From Olsenella_K sp036454645 (GTDB lineage: Bacteria > Actinomycetota > Coriobacteriia > Coriobacteriales > Atopobiaceae): DNA of 59,887 bases. The stretch is from the NCBI GenBank assembly GCA_036454645.1, contig JAZHSQ010000009.1, forward strand, positions 1-59,887, written 5' to 3'. The notes below the pieces were generated by a model, which saw only the letters and a list, made by a program, of their open reading frames with translations, did no database searches and was not told the DNA's origin. A program made the position numbers and the translations under genes. Numbering within the stretch: position 1 is the stretch's first letter; each line of letters opens with the position of its first letter. Shown piece by piece: positions 32,217-39,005 of this stretch.

Positions 32217-33389
32217 CTAGCACTCCCGGGACGCCGGGAGGTCCATCCAGCCGCGCACGAAGGCGCCGTAGGTGCCGTCCAGGATGCTCTGGCGCGCCCG
32301 CCTCATGAGCTCGAGGAGGAAGTAGAGGTTGTGGAGCGAGAGGAGCGTGGCGCCCAGGATCTCGTGCTGGCGCACGAGGTGGTGTAGGTAGGCGCGGGTG
32401 AAGCCGCCCGCGCAGGCCGGGCAGCCGCAGCCCGGCTCGAGCACCTCGTGGTCGTGCGTGAAGCGGGCGTTCCTGAGGTTGAGCTTGCCCTCGGTGGAGA
32501 AGGCCGTGCCCATGCGCGCCGTCCTCGTCGGCAGGACGCAGTCGAACATGTCGATGCCGCACGCGACGCCGCGCACGAGCGTCGTGGGGTTGCCCACCCC
32601 CATGAGGTAGCGCGGCTTGCCCTTGGGCATGTGGTCCGAGACGAGCGGCGCGAGGGTCTCGAACATCGTCTCGTGGTCCTCCCCGACCGAGTAGCCCCCG
32701 ATGCCGTAGCCGGGGAAGTCCCCGCACTCCTCGAGGTGCCGCAGGCTCCTGAGGCGCAGGTCCATGTGCATGCCGCCCTGGACGATGCCGAACAGCGCCT
32801 GGTCGGGCCTCGTGTGGCTCTCCCAGCAGCGCTCGGCCCACGCGCTCGAGAGCTCGACGGCGCGCTCCACGAAGGGGCGCGGCGACGGGTAGCCCGGGCA
32901 CTGGTCGAGCTGCATCACGATGTCCGCGCCAAGGTCCTCGGCGATCCGCATGTTGCGCTCGGGCGTCCAGGTGACGTAGGTGCCGTCGTAGTCGACGGTG
33001 CGGAAGGTCACGCCGTCGCTCGAGAGGCGCACGTTGTCGGCATGGCTGAAGACCTGGAAGCCGCCCGAGTCCGTGAGGATGGGCCCGTCCCAGCGCATGA
33101 ACTCGTGCAGTCCGCCCATCTCCCGGACCAGGGCCTCGCCGGGCCGCTGGCTCAGGTGGTAGGTGTTGGCGAGGATGATCTTCGCCCCGAGGTCCTCGAG
33201 CTGGCTCGGCAGGACGCCCTTCACGGTCGCCTTGGTGCCCACCGGCATGAAGATGGGCGTGGGGACGTCGCCGTGGGGGGTGTGCAGGACGCCCGCGCGC
33301 GCGTGCGTCTCCGGGTCCTCCGCGACGATGTCGTAGCGAAACCAGCGGCCCTTCTCCCCGCCCTCCTGGCGGGGACGTCCGTCTGCCAT
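32217..33389 (-). CDS. tgt: tRNA-guanine transglycosylase (queuosine)
   Basis: A 390-residue enzyme that exchanges guanine at position 34 of GUN-anticodon tRNAs for preQ1. Visible motifs are DSGGFQVFS, the VQGGMHMDLR and GGYSVGE substrate loops, the catalytic-Asp region GIDMFDCVLPTR, and the zinc site CGCPAC with a downstream His. The ATG at 33389 has GAGGAGG; the upstream extension lacks a site. QueA and QueH, the next steps, are encoded 2-5 kb away on the same strand, but ptsH and a coiled-coil gene now separate them. Confidence 0.96.
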   Translation of the reverse strand: MADGRPRQEGGEKGRWFRYDIVAEDPETHARAGVLHTPHGDVPTPIFMPVGTKATVKGVLPSQLEDLGAKIILANTYHLSQRPGEALVREMGGLHEFMRWDGPILTDSGGFQVFSHADNVRLSSDGVTFRTVDYDGTYVTWTPERNMRIAEDLGADIVMQLDQCPGYPSPRPFVERAVELSSAWAERCWESHTRPDQALFGIVQGGMHMDLRLRSLRHLEECGDFPGYGIGGYSVGEDHETMFETLAPLVSDHMPKGKPRYLMGVGNPTTLVRGVACGIDMFDCVLPTRTARMGTAFSTEGKLNLRNARFTHDHEVLEPGCGCPACAGGFTRAYLHHLVRQHEILGATLLSLHNLYFLLELMRRARQSILDGTYGAFVRGWMDLPASREC

Positions 33390-33438
33390 GGGCCCTCCTC
33401 TCTCGCGCGGCCCGCTCCCGCGGGCGCGCCCCTCGAAC

Positions 33439-33464
33439 AAAAAGCCCGGCGCAAGGCGCCGGGC
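33439..33464 (-). terminator. Rho-independent terminator of ptsH
   Basis: GCCCGGCGCC / GGCGCCGGGC stem with TTTTT on the minus strand, downstream of the HPr gene. This is the strongest canonical terminator in the window. Confidence 0.92.
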
Positions 33465-33497
33465 GGATGGTGCGCGTATGGTCTTGCGAGGGCGCGT

Positions 33498-33770
33498 CTA
33501 CTCGCCGAAGCCGCCGTCGATGAGGGCGATCAGGGCGTCGAGGGCCTGCTGCTCGTCGGGGCCGTCGCACGCGACCTCGACCTTGGTGCCGGAGCCCATG
33601 CCGGCGGCGAGGATCATCATGATGGACTTGGCGTTCACGGGAGCGGTGCCCTTGTCCACGTCCTTGATGGTGACGGAGGACTGGTACTTCTTGGCCTCGG
33701 TCACGAAGACGGAAGCGGGACGAGCGTGAAGACCAGTGGCGTTGACAATCGTCGTCTGCTTAGAAACCAT
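33498..33770 (-). CDS. ptsH: Phosphocarrier protein HPr
   Basis: A 90-residue HPr of the sugar phosphotransferase system. The phosphoryl-accepting His15 lies in NATGLHARPAS, and the regulatory Ser (Ser49, equivalent to Ser46) lies in NAKSIMMILAAGM, so both enzyme I and HPr-kinase sites look intact. The ATG at 33770 has GGAGCACC upstream; earlier in-frame codons are not supported. It forms its own unit with a strong terminator; enzyme I is not in the window. Confidence 0.95.
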   Translation of the reverse strand: MVSKQTTIVNATGLHARPASVFVTEAKKYQSSVTIKDVDKGTAPVNAKSIMMILAAGMGSGTKVEVACDGPDEQQALDALIALIDGGFGE

Positions 33771-34206
33771 GATGGTGCTCCTTCTTCTCCTTGCGCTCAC
33801 ATGGGTCCGCCCCATGCACTACCGACTATCTTAAACGAAACGAAATGCATTTTACACACAATCGGCGTGCCCATCTGCGACTTCTTCAATCCTCGGCAGA
33901 TTTCCCTATAAGAACACCAAGACTCGGGGCACAGGCGTCGGGAGACGGTCGCATCCGGTCCGCGGACGGCGTTTGGAGGGGCGAGGGCGGCGCCGCTGCG
34001 GGGCCGGCGCGGAGGGCGCGGACGCAGGGGACGACAAGGGCGCGGCCGGTGCTCCGGGGCGCGGGGGCGCTGCGAACGTGTTGATTCGCGGCGCCGGGCG
34101 CCGCGTCTGGAACTGCCGGCGGCGTGGTGTATCTTCTATGGCTAGGCGGTGCCGCTCACCCGGCCCGCCCGCACCCGGGCTATCGGCACCGCGCGAAAGG
34201 ACGGCA
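33771..34206. other. Gene-free divergent spacer, ptsH / coiled-coil gene
   Basis: About 436 bp. The part 33815-33935 is relatively AT-rich and holds promoter-like hexamers: TAAGAT at 33843-33838 (minus, for ptsH) and TATAAG near 33916 (plus). The remainder is GC-rich with inverted GCGGCG/CGCCGC blocks near 34088-34105. No gene or RNA is recognised. Confidence 0.45.
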
Positions 34207-35565
34207 ATGGCAAGGCACGCAAGGAAGGCAGCACCCGACCCCACGCCGAGGAACCAGGACGCGCGCGCGGCCGCGGGCACGGAGGAGGCGGCGCAGGCCG
34301 CCGTCGCAGGCGCCGCGGGCGACGGGGCCAGGGCCCCCGAGGCCGCCGGGCGCGGGGGGCGCTCGCGCAGGCGCGCCGGGTCCGAGGGGGGCGCCGCGGC
34401 CGAGCGGGGCGCCAAGGCGCCCAAGGGCGACGCGGCGCGCAGGCGCTCCTCCCTGAGCGGGGGCTTCTCCGCCCTGAGGAAGGTCCGCAAGGCGAACAAG
34501 GACCTCGGCGCCGCCCAGGCGGAGCTGCGCCAGCTCCGCCAGATGCTCCAGGACGACCGCGACCTCCTCGCCCACCGCGAGCAGGTCGAGCGCGACTACC
34601 CGCAGATCCTCGCCGCCCAGAACGCGGAGATGAAGGCGGCGTCGGCCACCTCGGCGCGCGCCGGCGAGCGGGCGGCCTCCCTCGCCGACGAGCGCGGCAG
34701 GCTCCTCGCCGACCTCGAGCGGATGAAGGCCGACCACGAGCGCGAGCTGCGGCCCTTCAGGAACCTCATGGACTCCTCGCGCAGCCGCGCGGACGACTCG
34801 GCCCGCAAGCTCGCCGACGCCAAGCGCGTGCTCAAGGGCGCGGAGTCCCGGGTCGCCGACGAGACGAAGAGGCGCGACCAGCGCATCAAGACCGCCAACC
34901 GAGACGTGGACAGCGCCCAGGAGCGCCTCCGCAAGCTCGAGGCGGAGATCTCGGCGCTCGAGGGCGACGCGCAGGCCGTGCCCGGGGCCATCGAGAAGGT
35001 CAAGGCGGAGCGCGAGCTGGAGCTCTCCCACATCGAGACCGCCAAGGGCGACGTGGCGCGCATCGGCGCCGAGTGCGCCGAGGCCGTCGACGCCGCCCAG
35101 CGCGAGCTCGTCTCCCGCCAGGTGCTCGCCGAGGAGGCCGAGCGCGAGGTCAGCTCCACCAAGCAGGAGGCGACCGCGCGCAAGGAGGAGTACGAGCGCC
35201 TCTTCAAGCAGGCGAGCGCCGAGGAGAAGCAGCTCGAGGACCAGGCCAAGGCCAAGGAGGACGCCGCCAAGGAGGCCACCAAGGCCAAGGAGGCGGCCGA
35301 CAAGCGCGTCGAGGCCGCCAGGCAGGTCCTCGGCGAGGCGAACGAGATCCACGGCAACCCCGCGACGACCCAGGGCCTGAGGGAGCGCATCGCCAACGAG
35401 AAGCGCGACGCGGACGCCAAGCAGGCCGAGGTCGACGCCCTCAAGCGCACGGCGGCCGAGCTGAAGCGCCGCACGCGCGCCTCGCGCGTCGTCTTCGTCC
35501 TGGCGTGCGTGGTCATCCTCGCCGCGGCGATCGTCGCGCTGTGGTACTTCACCCAGAGGCGCTAG
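34207..35565 (+). CDS. Long coiled-coil, tail-anchored membrane protein
   Basis: A 452-residue protein of unknown function. Residues 1-80 are Ala/Arg/Gly-rich and look disordered. About 90-425 is nearly continuous charged heptad-like helix with many EAE, KAKEDA and RKLEAEIS stretches, typical of a long coiled coil. A single C-terminal membrane helix (about 428-448, VVFVLACVVILAAAIVALWYF in part) ends in TQRR. The topology, cytosolic rod plus membrane tail, resembles envelope or division-associated scaffolds. The ATG at 34207 has AAAGGA at 6 nt. It is the only plus-strand gene among minus-strand neighbours and interrupts queA-tgt. Confidence 0.75.
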   Translation: MARHARKAAPDPTPRNQDARAAAGTEEAAQAAVAGAAGDGARAPEAAGRGGRSRRRAGSEGGAAAERGAKAPKGDAARRRSSLSGGFSALRKVRKANKDLGAAQAELRQLRQMLQDDRDLLAHREQVERDYPQILAAQNAEMKAASATSARAGERAASLADERGRLLADLERMKADHERELRPFRNLMDSSRSRADDSARKLADAKRVLKGAESRVADETKRRDQRIKTANRDVDSAQERLRKLEAEISALEGDAQAVPGAIEKVKAERELELSHIETAKGDVARIGAECAEAVDAAQRELVSRQVLAEEAEREVSSTKQEATARKEEYERLFKQASAEEKQLEDQAKAKEDAAKEATKAKEAADKRVEAARQVLGEANEIHGNPATTQGLRERIANEKRDADAKQAEVDALKRTAAELKRRTRASRVVFVLACVVILAAAIVALWYFTQRR

Positions 35566-35616
35566 CGCACCTCCCGCCTGCCGCGGCCGGCGGGCCGGCC
35601 GTGCGCGGTCCGGCGG

Positions 35617-36780
35617 CTAGCGGATCAGCATCGCGTCGCCGAAGCTCAGGAAGCGGTAGCGCTCGTCGATGGCCGCCTGGTAGGCGGCCATGATCTGCTC
35701 GCGCGTGGCGAAGGCCGAGACGAGCATCATGAGCGTCGAGCGCGGCACGTGGAAGTTGGTGATGAGCCCGTCCACCACGTGGTAGGTGGAGCCGGGCATG
35801 AGGTAGAGCTGCGTCCTGGCGTCCCTGCGCTCCACCAGGTCCCCCCTGCCGAGGGTCCTCGCGGAGTCCGGCGCGTCCTCGAAGCGGCGCGCGACCATGG
35901 GCGGCTCGGAGGCGGGCGCCTCGGGGTCGAAGGCGCTCTCCAGCGAGCGCACCGACGTGGTGCCCACGGCGATCACGCGGTGGCCGGCCGCCTTGGTGGC
36001 GTGCACCGCGTCGACGACCTCCTGCGGGACGTGGTAGCGCTCGGTGTGCATGACGTGCTGGGTAGGGTCGTCCTCCTCGACGAGGCGGAAGGTGTCGATG
36101 CCCACCTCGAGCTCGACGGTCTGCCAGCCCACGCCCTTCTCGCGCAGGGAGGCGATCAGCTCGGGCGTGAAGTGCAGGCCCGCCGTCGGGGCCGCCGCCG
36201 AGTGCTCCTCGTGCATGGCGTAGACGGTCTGGTACTTCTCGGGGTCGCCCTCGTACTGGGTGATGTAGGGCGGCAGGGGCACGTGGCCCGCCTTGTGGAT
36301 GGCCTCGTCGAGCGTGAGGCCCTCCGCCGGCTCGAAGCGCACGAGGCGCCCGCCGCGGTTGTCCTCCAGGTAGTCGACGACCTCGGCCGTGAGCACGACC
36401 GGCCAGCTCGCGGGCGCGTGAGCCCCGCCCTCGCGGTACTCGATGCGCGCGCCCTGCTTGAGGCGCTTGCCCGGCTTGACCAGGCACTCCCACACGCCGC
36501 CCATCGGGTCGAGGTCCTCGCGGCGCTTGAGCAGCAGCGTCTCCGCGACGCCGCCGCTGCCGGCCTTGTGCCCCATCAGGCGCGCGGGCATGACGCGGGT
36601 GCGGTTGGCGACGAGCAGGTCCCCCGGCTCGAGGTAGTCCCCGACGTCGCGGAAGCGCCTGTGCTCGAGCGAGCCGTCCTCGCGGTCCAGGACGAGGAGC
36701 CTGCAGGAGTCCCTCGGCTCCGCCGGGGCCTGGGCGATGAGGTCGTCGGGCAGAGGGTAGTCAAAGTCGTCAGTGCGCAT
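35617..36780 (-). CDS. queA: S-adenosylmethionine:tRNA ribosyltransferase-isomerase
   Basis: A 387-residue QueA, which transfers the ribosyl part of SAM to preQ1-tRNA to make epoxyqueuosine. Diagnostic segments are FDYPLPDDLIAQAPAEPRD at the N-terminus, LLVANRTRVMPARL, the AAPTAGLHFTPELI motif and NFHVPRSTLMMLVSAFA. Length fits. It has a TAGAAT -10 candidate at 36836-36831, giving a 5' leader of about 44 nt. In many bacteria queA-tgt-yajC-secDF is one cluster; here ptsH and a coiled-coil gene separate queA from tgt. Confidence 0.96.
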   Translation of the reverse strand: MRTDDFDYPLPDDLIAQAPAEPRDSCRLLVLDREDGSLEHRRFRDVGDYLEPGDLLVANRTRVMPARLMGHKAGSGGVAETLLLKRREDLDPMGGVWECLVKPGKRLKQGARIEYREGGAHAPASWPVVLTAEVVDYLEDNRGGRLVRFEPAEGLTLDEAIHKAGHVPLPPYITQYEGDPEKYQTVYAMHEEHSAAAPTAGLHFTPELIASLREKGVGWQTVELEVGIDTFRLVEEDDPTQHVMHTERYHVPQEVVDAVHATKAAGHRVIAVGTTSVRSLESAFDPEAPASEPPMVARRFEDAPDSARTLGRGDLVERRDARTQLYLMPGSTYHVVDGLITNFHVPRSTLMMLVSAFATREQIMAAYQAAIDERYRFLSFGDAMLIR

Positions 36781-36882
36781 GCGGGTCCTCTCCTTGGGTA
36801 CTGGCGCAAGCCTCCCCGCGCCGACCGCCCATTCTAGCGCGTCGGGCGCGGGGAGGGCGCCGGAGGCCGCGCCCGCCTTCTG

Positions 36883-36909
36883 CCGCCCCGGCGCCCGGCG
36901 CCGGGGCGG
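36883..36909 (-). terminator. Hairpin terminator after the IIA gene
   Basis: A perfect 12-bp stem (CCGCCCCGGCGC / GCGCCGGGGCGG) with a 3-nt loop, 7 nt past the stop of the PTS IIA gene. No U-tract follows. Confidence 0.65.
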
Positions 36910-36916
36910 GGGCGCG

Positions 36917-37465
36917 CTACCCGACCCTGAGGAGCGGCTCGCCCACCTTGAGCAGGGGCATGCCGTCGATCCTGGTGCCGCTCTCGGCGACCAGGGTCAC
37001 GGCGCGCTCGTCCGCGTTGGTCACGGAGACGATGACCACGGGGTCGAAGCCCGCCTCCGCGATCCTGTCGGCGTCGAAGGCGAGGAGGGGCTGGCCGGCG
37101 AAGACGTTCTCCCCCGCCTCGACGAAGCGCTCGAAGCCCTTGCCGTCCATCTTCACCGTGTCGATGCCGACGTGCACGAGCACGTCCGCGCCGTCCGCCG
37201 TCCGGATGCCGATGGCGTGGTTGGTGACCATGGTGACCTCGACGCGCCCGTCCGCGGGGGCGAAGACCACGCCGCCCATGGGCAGGATCGCGGCGCCCGC
37301 GCCGAAGATCCCCTGCGAGATGGTCTTGTCGTTGACCTTGTCGAGGGGTACGAGCAGGCCCGAGACCGGCACGTAGATGGCGTCCGGCTCGGTCCTGAAG
37401 CGCGCGGCCTTGGGGGCGCTGGGGGTGGAGGCGCCACCGCCCATGATCTTGCTGAGGAAGCCCAT
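36917..37465 (-). CDS. crr: PTS glucose-type IIA protein
   Basis: A 182-residue soluble IIA of the glucose family. The phosphorylated His is His98 in VLVHVGIDTVKMDG, with the partner His83 in TNHAIGIRT; the fold start VSGLLVPLDKVNDKTISQG (in part) is classic. It accepts phosphate from HPr and passes it to a IIBC partner that is not encoded here, or it may act as a regulator like E. coli Crr. The ATG at 37465 has GAAGGG; the longer frame upstream is unsupported. It is likely monocistronic, ended by a hairpin. Confidence 0.93.
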   Translation of the reverse strand: MGFLSKIMGGGASTPSAPKAARFRTEPDAIYVPVSGLLVPLDKVNDKTISQGIFGAGAAILPMGGVVFAPADGRVEVTMVTNHAIGIRTADGADVLVHVGIDTVKMDGKGFERFVEAGENVFAGQPLLAFDADRIAEAGFDPVVIVSVTNADERAVTLVAESGTRIDGMPLLKVGEPLLRVG

Positions 37466-37598
37466 ACTCTGCCCTTCTCTTCGTCGTGGCGCCGTCGCCA
37501 CTTTGTTATGACAATTATCCGCCAACTTTCGGCGGCCGAGAAGGGCGCGCACGGGAACGGCGCGCGCAGGGCCGCGAGCGCGGGCCGGGGCCGCCGCC

Positions 37599-38252
37599 TC
37601 AGCGCTCCCGCGCCCCCTCGGCCGGAGCGGAGGCCCGCGCCGCGGCGGAGCGGGCCGCGCGCGCCGCGGCCTTGGCGGCCTTGCGCTCGTCGCGCGCCCG
37701 GTGGCGCTCGTCGGCGGCCTCCGCCGCGCTGAAGCGGCAGCCGCAGTAGTTCTGCCGGTACATCCCCAGCCCGCGCGACTCCGCGACGGACTCCGGGTAG
37801 TGCGGGCGGAAGTCGCGCCAGACCGGGGTGAGCCCGTTGGCGCGCGCCGCCGCCACGAGCGCCTCGCGGCACTCGTCGAAGAGCTGGTACGGGGAGACGG
37901 CGAGCGTGGTGCTCACGTACTCGAAGCCCTCCCGCCTGGCCACGCGGCAGGCCTCCTGGAGGCGCACGGCGTAGCAGGCGCGGCAGCGACGGGCGCGCTC
38001 TGCGCCCGCGGGCGCCACGACGCGCTCCCAGGCCTCCCTGTCGTCCGCGCCGACGAGGAGGTCGACGTGCGCGACGTCGGCCGCCCACGCGCGCAGCACC
38101 GACAGGCGCAGGTCGTGCTCGGCCACGGGCTGGATGTTGGGGTTCGTCCAGCAGATGGTGGGCTCGAAGCCCTCCTCGCGCAGGTACTTGACCGGCTCGA
38201 GCGAGCACGGCGCGCAGCAGGCGTGCAGCAGCAGCCTTCGCCCTCCTTGCAT
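37599..38252 (-). CDS. queH: Epoxyqueuosine reductase QueH
   Basis: A QueH (DUF208) protein of about 217 residues, the iron-sulfur enzyme that reduces epoxyqueuosine to queuosine in organisms lacking QueG. Cys motifs are LLLHACCAPCS at the N-terminus, RRCRACYAVRL in the middle and MYRQNYCGCRFS near the C-terminus, together with TTLAVSPYQ. A Lys/Ala-rich tail of 40 residues follows. I chose the ATG at 38252 (GGGGGGTCAC upstream), which brings the protein close to the family start; the ATG at 38264 is also possible. Together with tgt and queA it completes preQ1-to-Q conversion. Confidence 0.93.
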   Translation of the reverse strand: MQGGRRLLLHACCAPCSLEPVKYLREEGFEPTICWTNPNIQPVAEHDLRLSVLRAWAADVAHVDLLVGADDREAWERVVAPAGAERARRCRACYAVRLQEACRVARREGFEYVSTTLAVSPYQLFDECREALVAAARANGLTPVWRDFRPHYPESVAESRGLGMYRQNYCGCRFSAAEAADERHRARDERKAAKAAARAARSAAARASAPAEGARER

Positions 38253-38273
38253 GTGACCCCCCATCGCCGCCGC

Positions 38274-38867
38274 CTACGCGAGCAGCCGTATCCCGAACTC
38301 GAAGTCCTCCACCCTCGTGGCCTCGCGCGTGCGCGCGATCGCCCACGCCATGCCGAGGTCCCCCGTGCAGCCCGCCAGGTGGAGCACGAAGAGCCACCAG
38401 CCGAGCAGAGGCAGGGACAAGGTAGCACACACGGCGAGGAAGGCGCAGCTCAGAAGCACCGCCGGGGCGAGAAGGACCGCGCAGAAGCGCCCGCGCGAGA
38501 TCACCGTGCCCACTGCCGAGGTGGTGAGCATGCCGGGCTCGTGGCCGAAGCGCACGCGCGTCCGCGGCCCTCCCGCGAGCCTGAAGGCCGCCGCGTGGAC
38601 GAGCTCGTGGACGGGCAGGGCGGCAAGCGAGACGAGAGCGAGCGCGAGCAGCCAGGCGGGCCCCACGCGCTCGGAGGAGAGGCCCGGCGCGAGGGCCCAT
38701 GCGGCGGAGACCGCGCAGCCGACCGCCACGACGGCGAGCGAGCCCCGGGTCATCTGGCGGCGGAGGCCCTCGTCCTCGAGGACGTTCACCTCGCGCACGA
38801 CGCGCCCGGGCGCGGGCTCCCCCTCCCCCGCACGACCATCCCGACCTGGCACGCTGTCCCGGGCCAT
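38274..38867 (-). CDS. DUF3267 membrane protein with HExxH-like motif
   Basis: A 197-residue membrane protein of the DUF3267 type. It has three or four hydrophobic helices, and the motif PVHELVHAAAFRLAGG (HELVH at about 87-91) matches the zinc-metallopeptidase HExxH pattern of this family. The function of DUF3267 proteins is unproven; intramembrane proteolysis is a guess by motif. The ATG at 38867 follows GGAGGG by 9 nt. It precedes queH by about 20 nt on the same strand, so they may be cotranscribed. Confidence 0.75.
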   Translation of the reverse strand: MARDSVPGRDGRAGEGEPAPGRVVREVNVLEDEGLRRQMTRGSLAVVAVGCAVSAAWALAPGLSSERVGPAWLLALALVSLAALPVHELVHAAAFRLAGGPRTRVRFGHEPGMLTTSAVGTVISRGRFCAVLLAPAVLLSCAFLAVCATLSLPLLGWWLFVLHLAGCTGDLGMAWAIARTREATRVEDFEFGIRLLA

Positions 38868-38931
38868 CCAGCACCGCCCTCCTCGCGAGCGGGCACGCCT
38901 CGCCCTGCCAGCCACGCCCGCGCCGTTGTGT

Positions 38932-38937
38932 GATAAT
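38932..38937 (+). promoter_or_regulatory. -10 candidate (GATAAT) for the MetRS-like gene
   Basis: GATAAT with an upstream TG (TGTGATAAT), which resembles an extended -10. The -35 region is weak. The leader then carries a short hairpin GGGCAC...GTGCCC before the ribosome site AAGGAAG. Confidence 0.45.
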
Positions 38938-39005
38938 TCATAGCACTTATGAGTCGACAAGGGGCACCCACGCACGTGCCCTGCACAAGTGACAAGGAAG
39001 CACGA

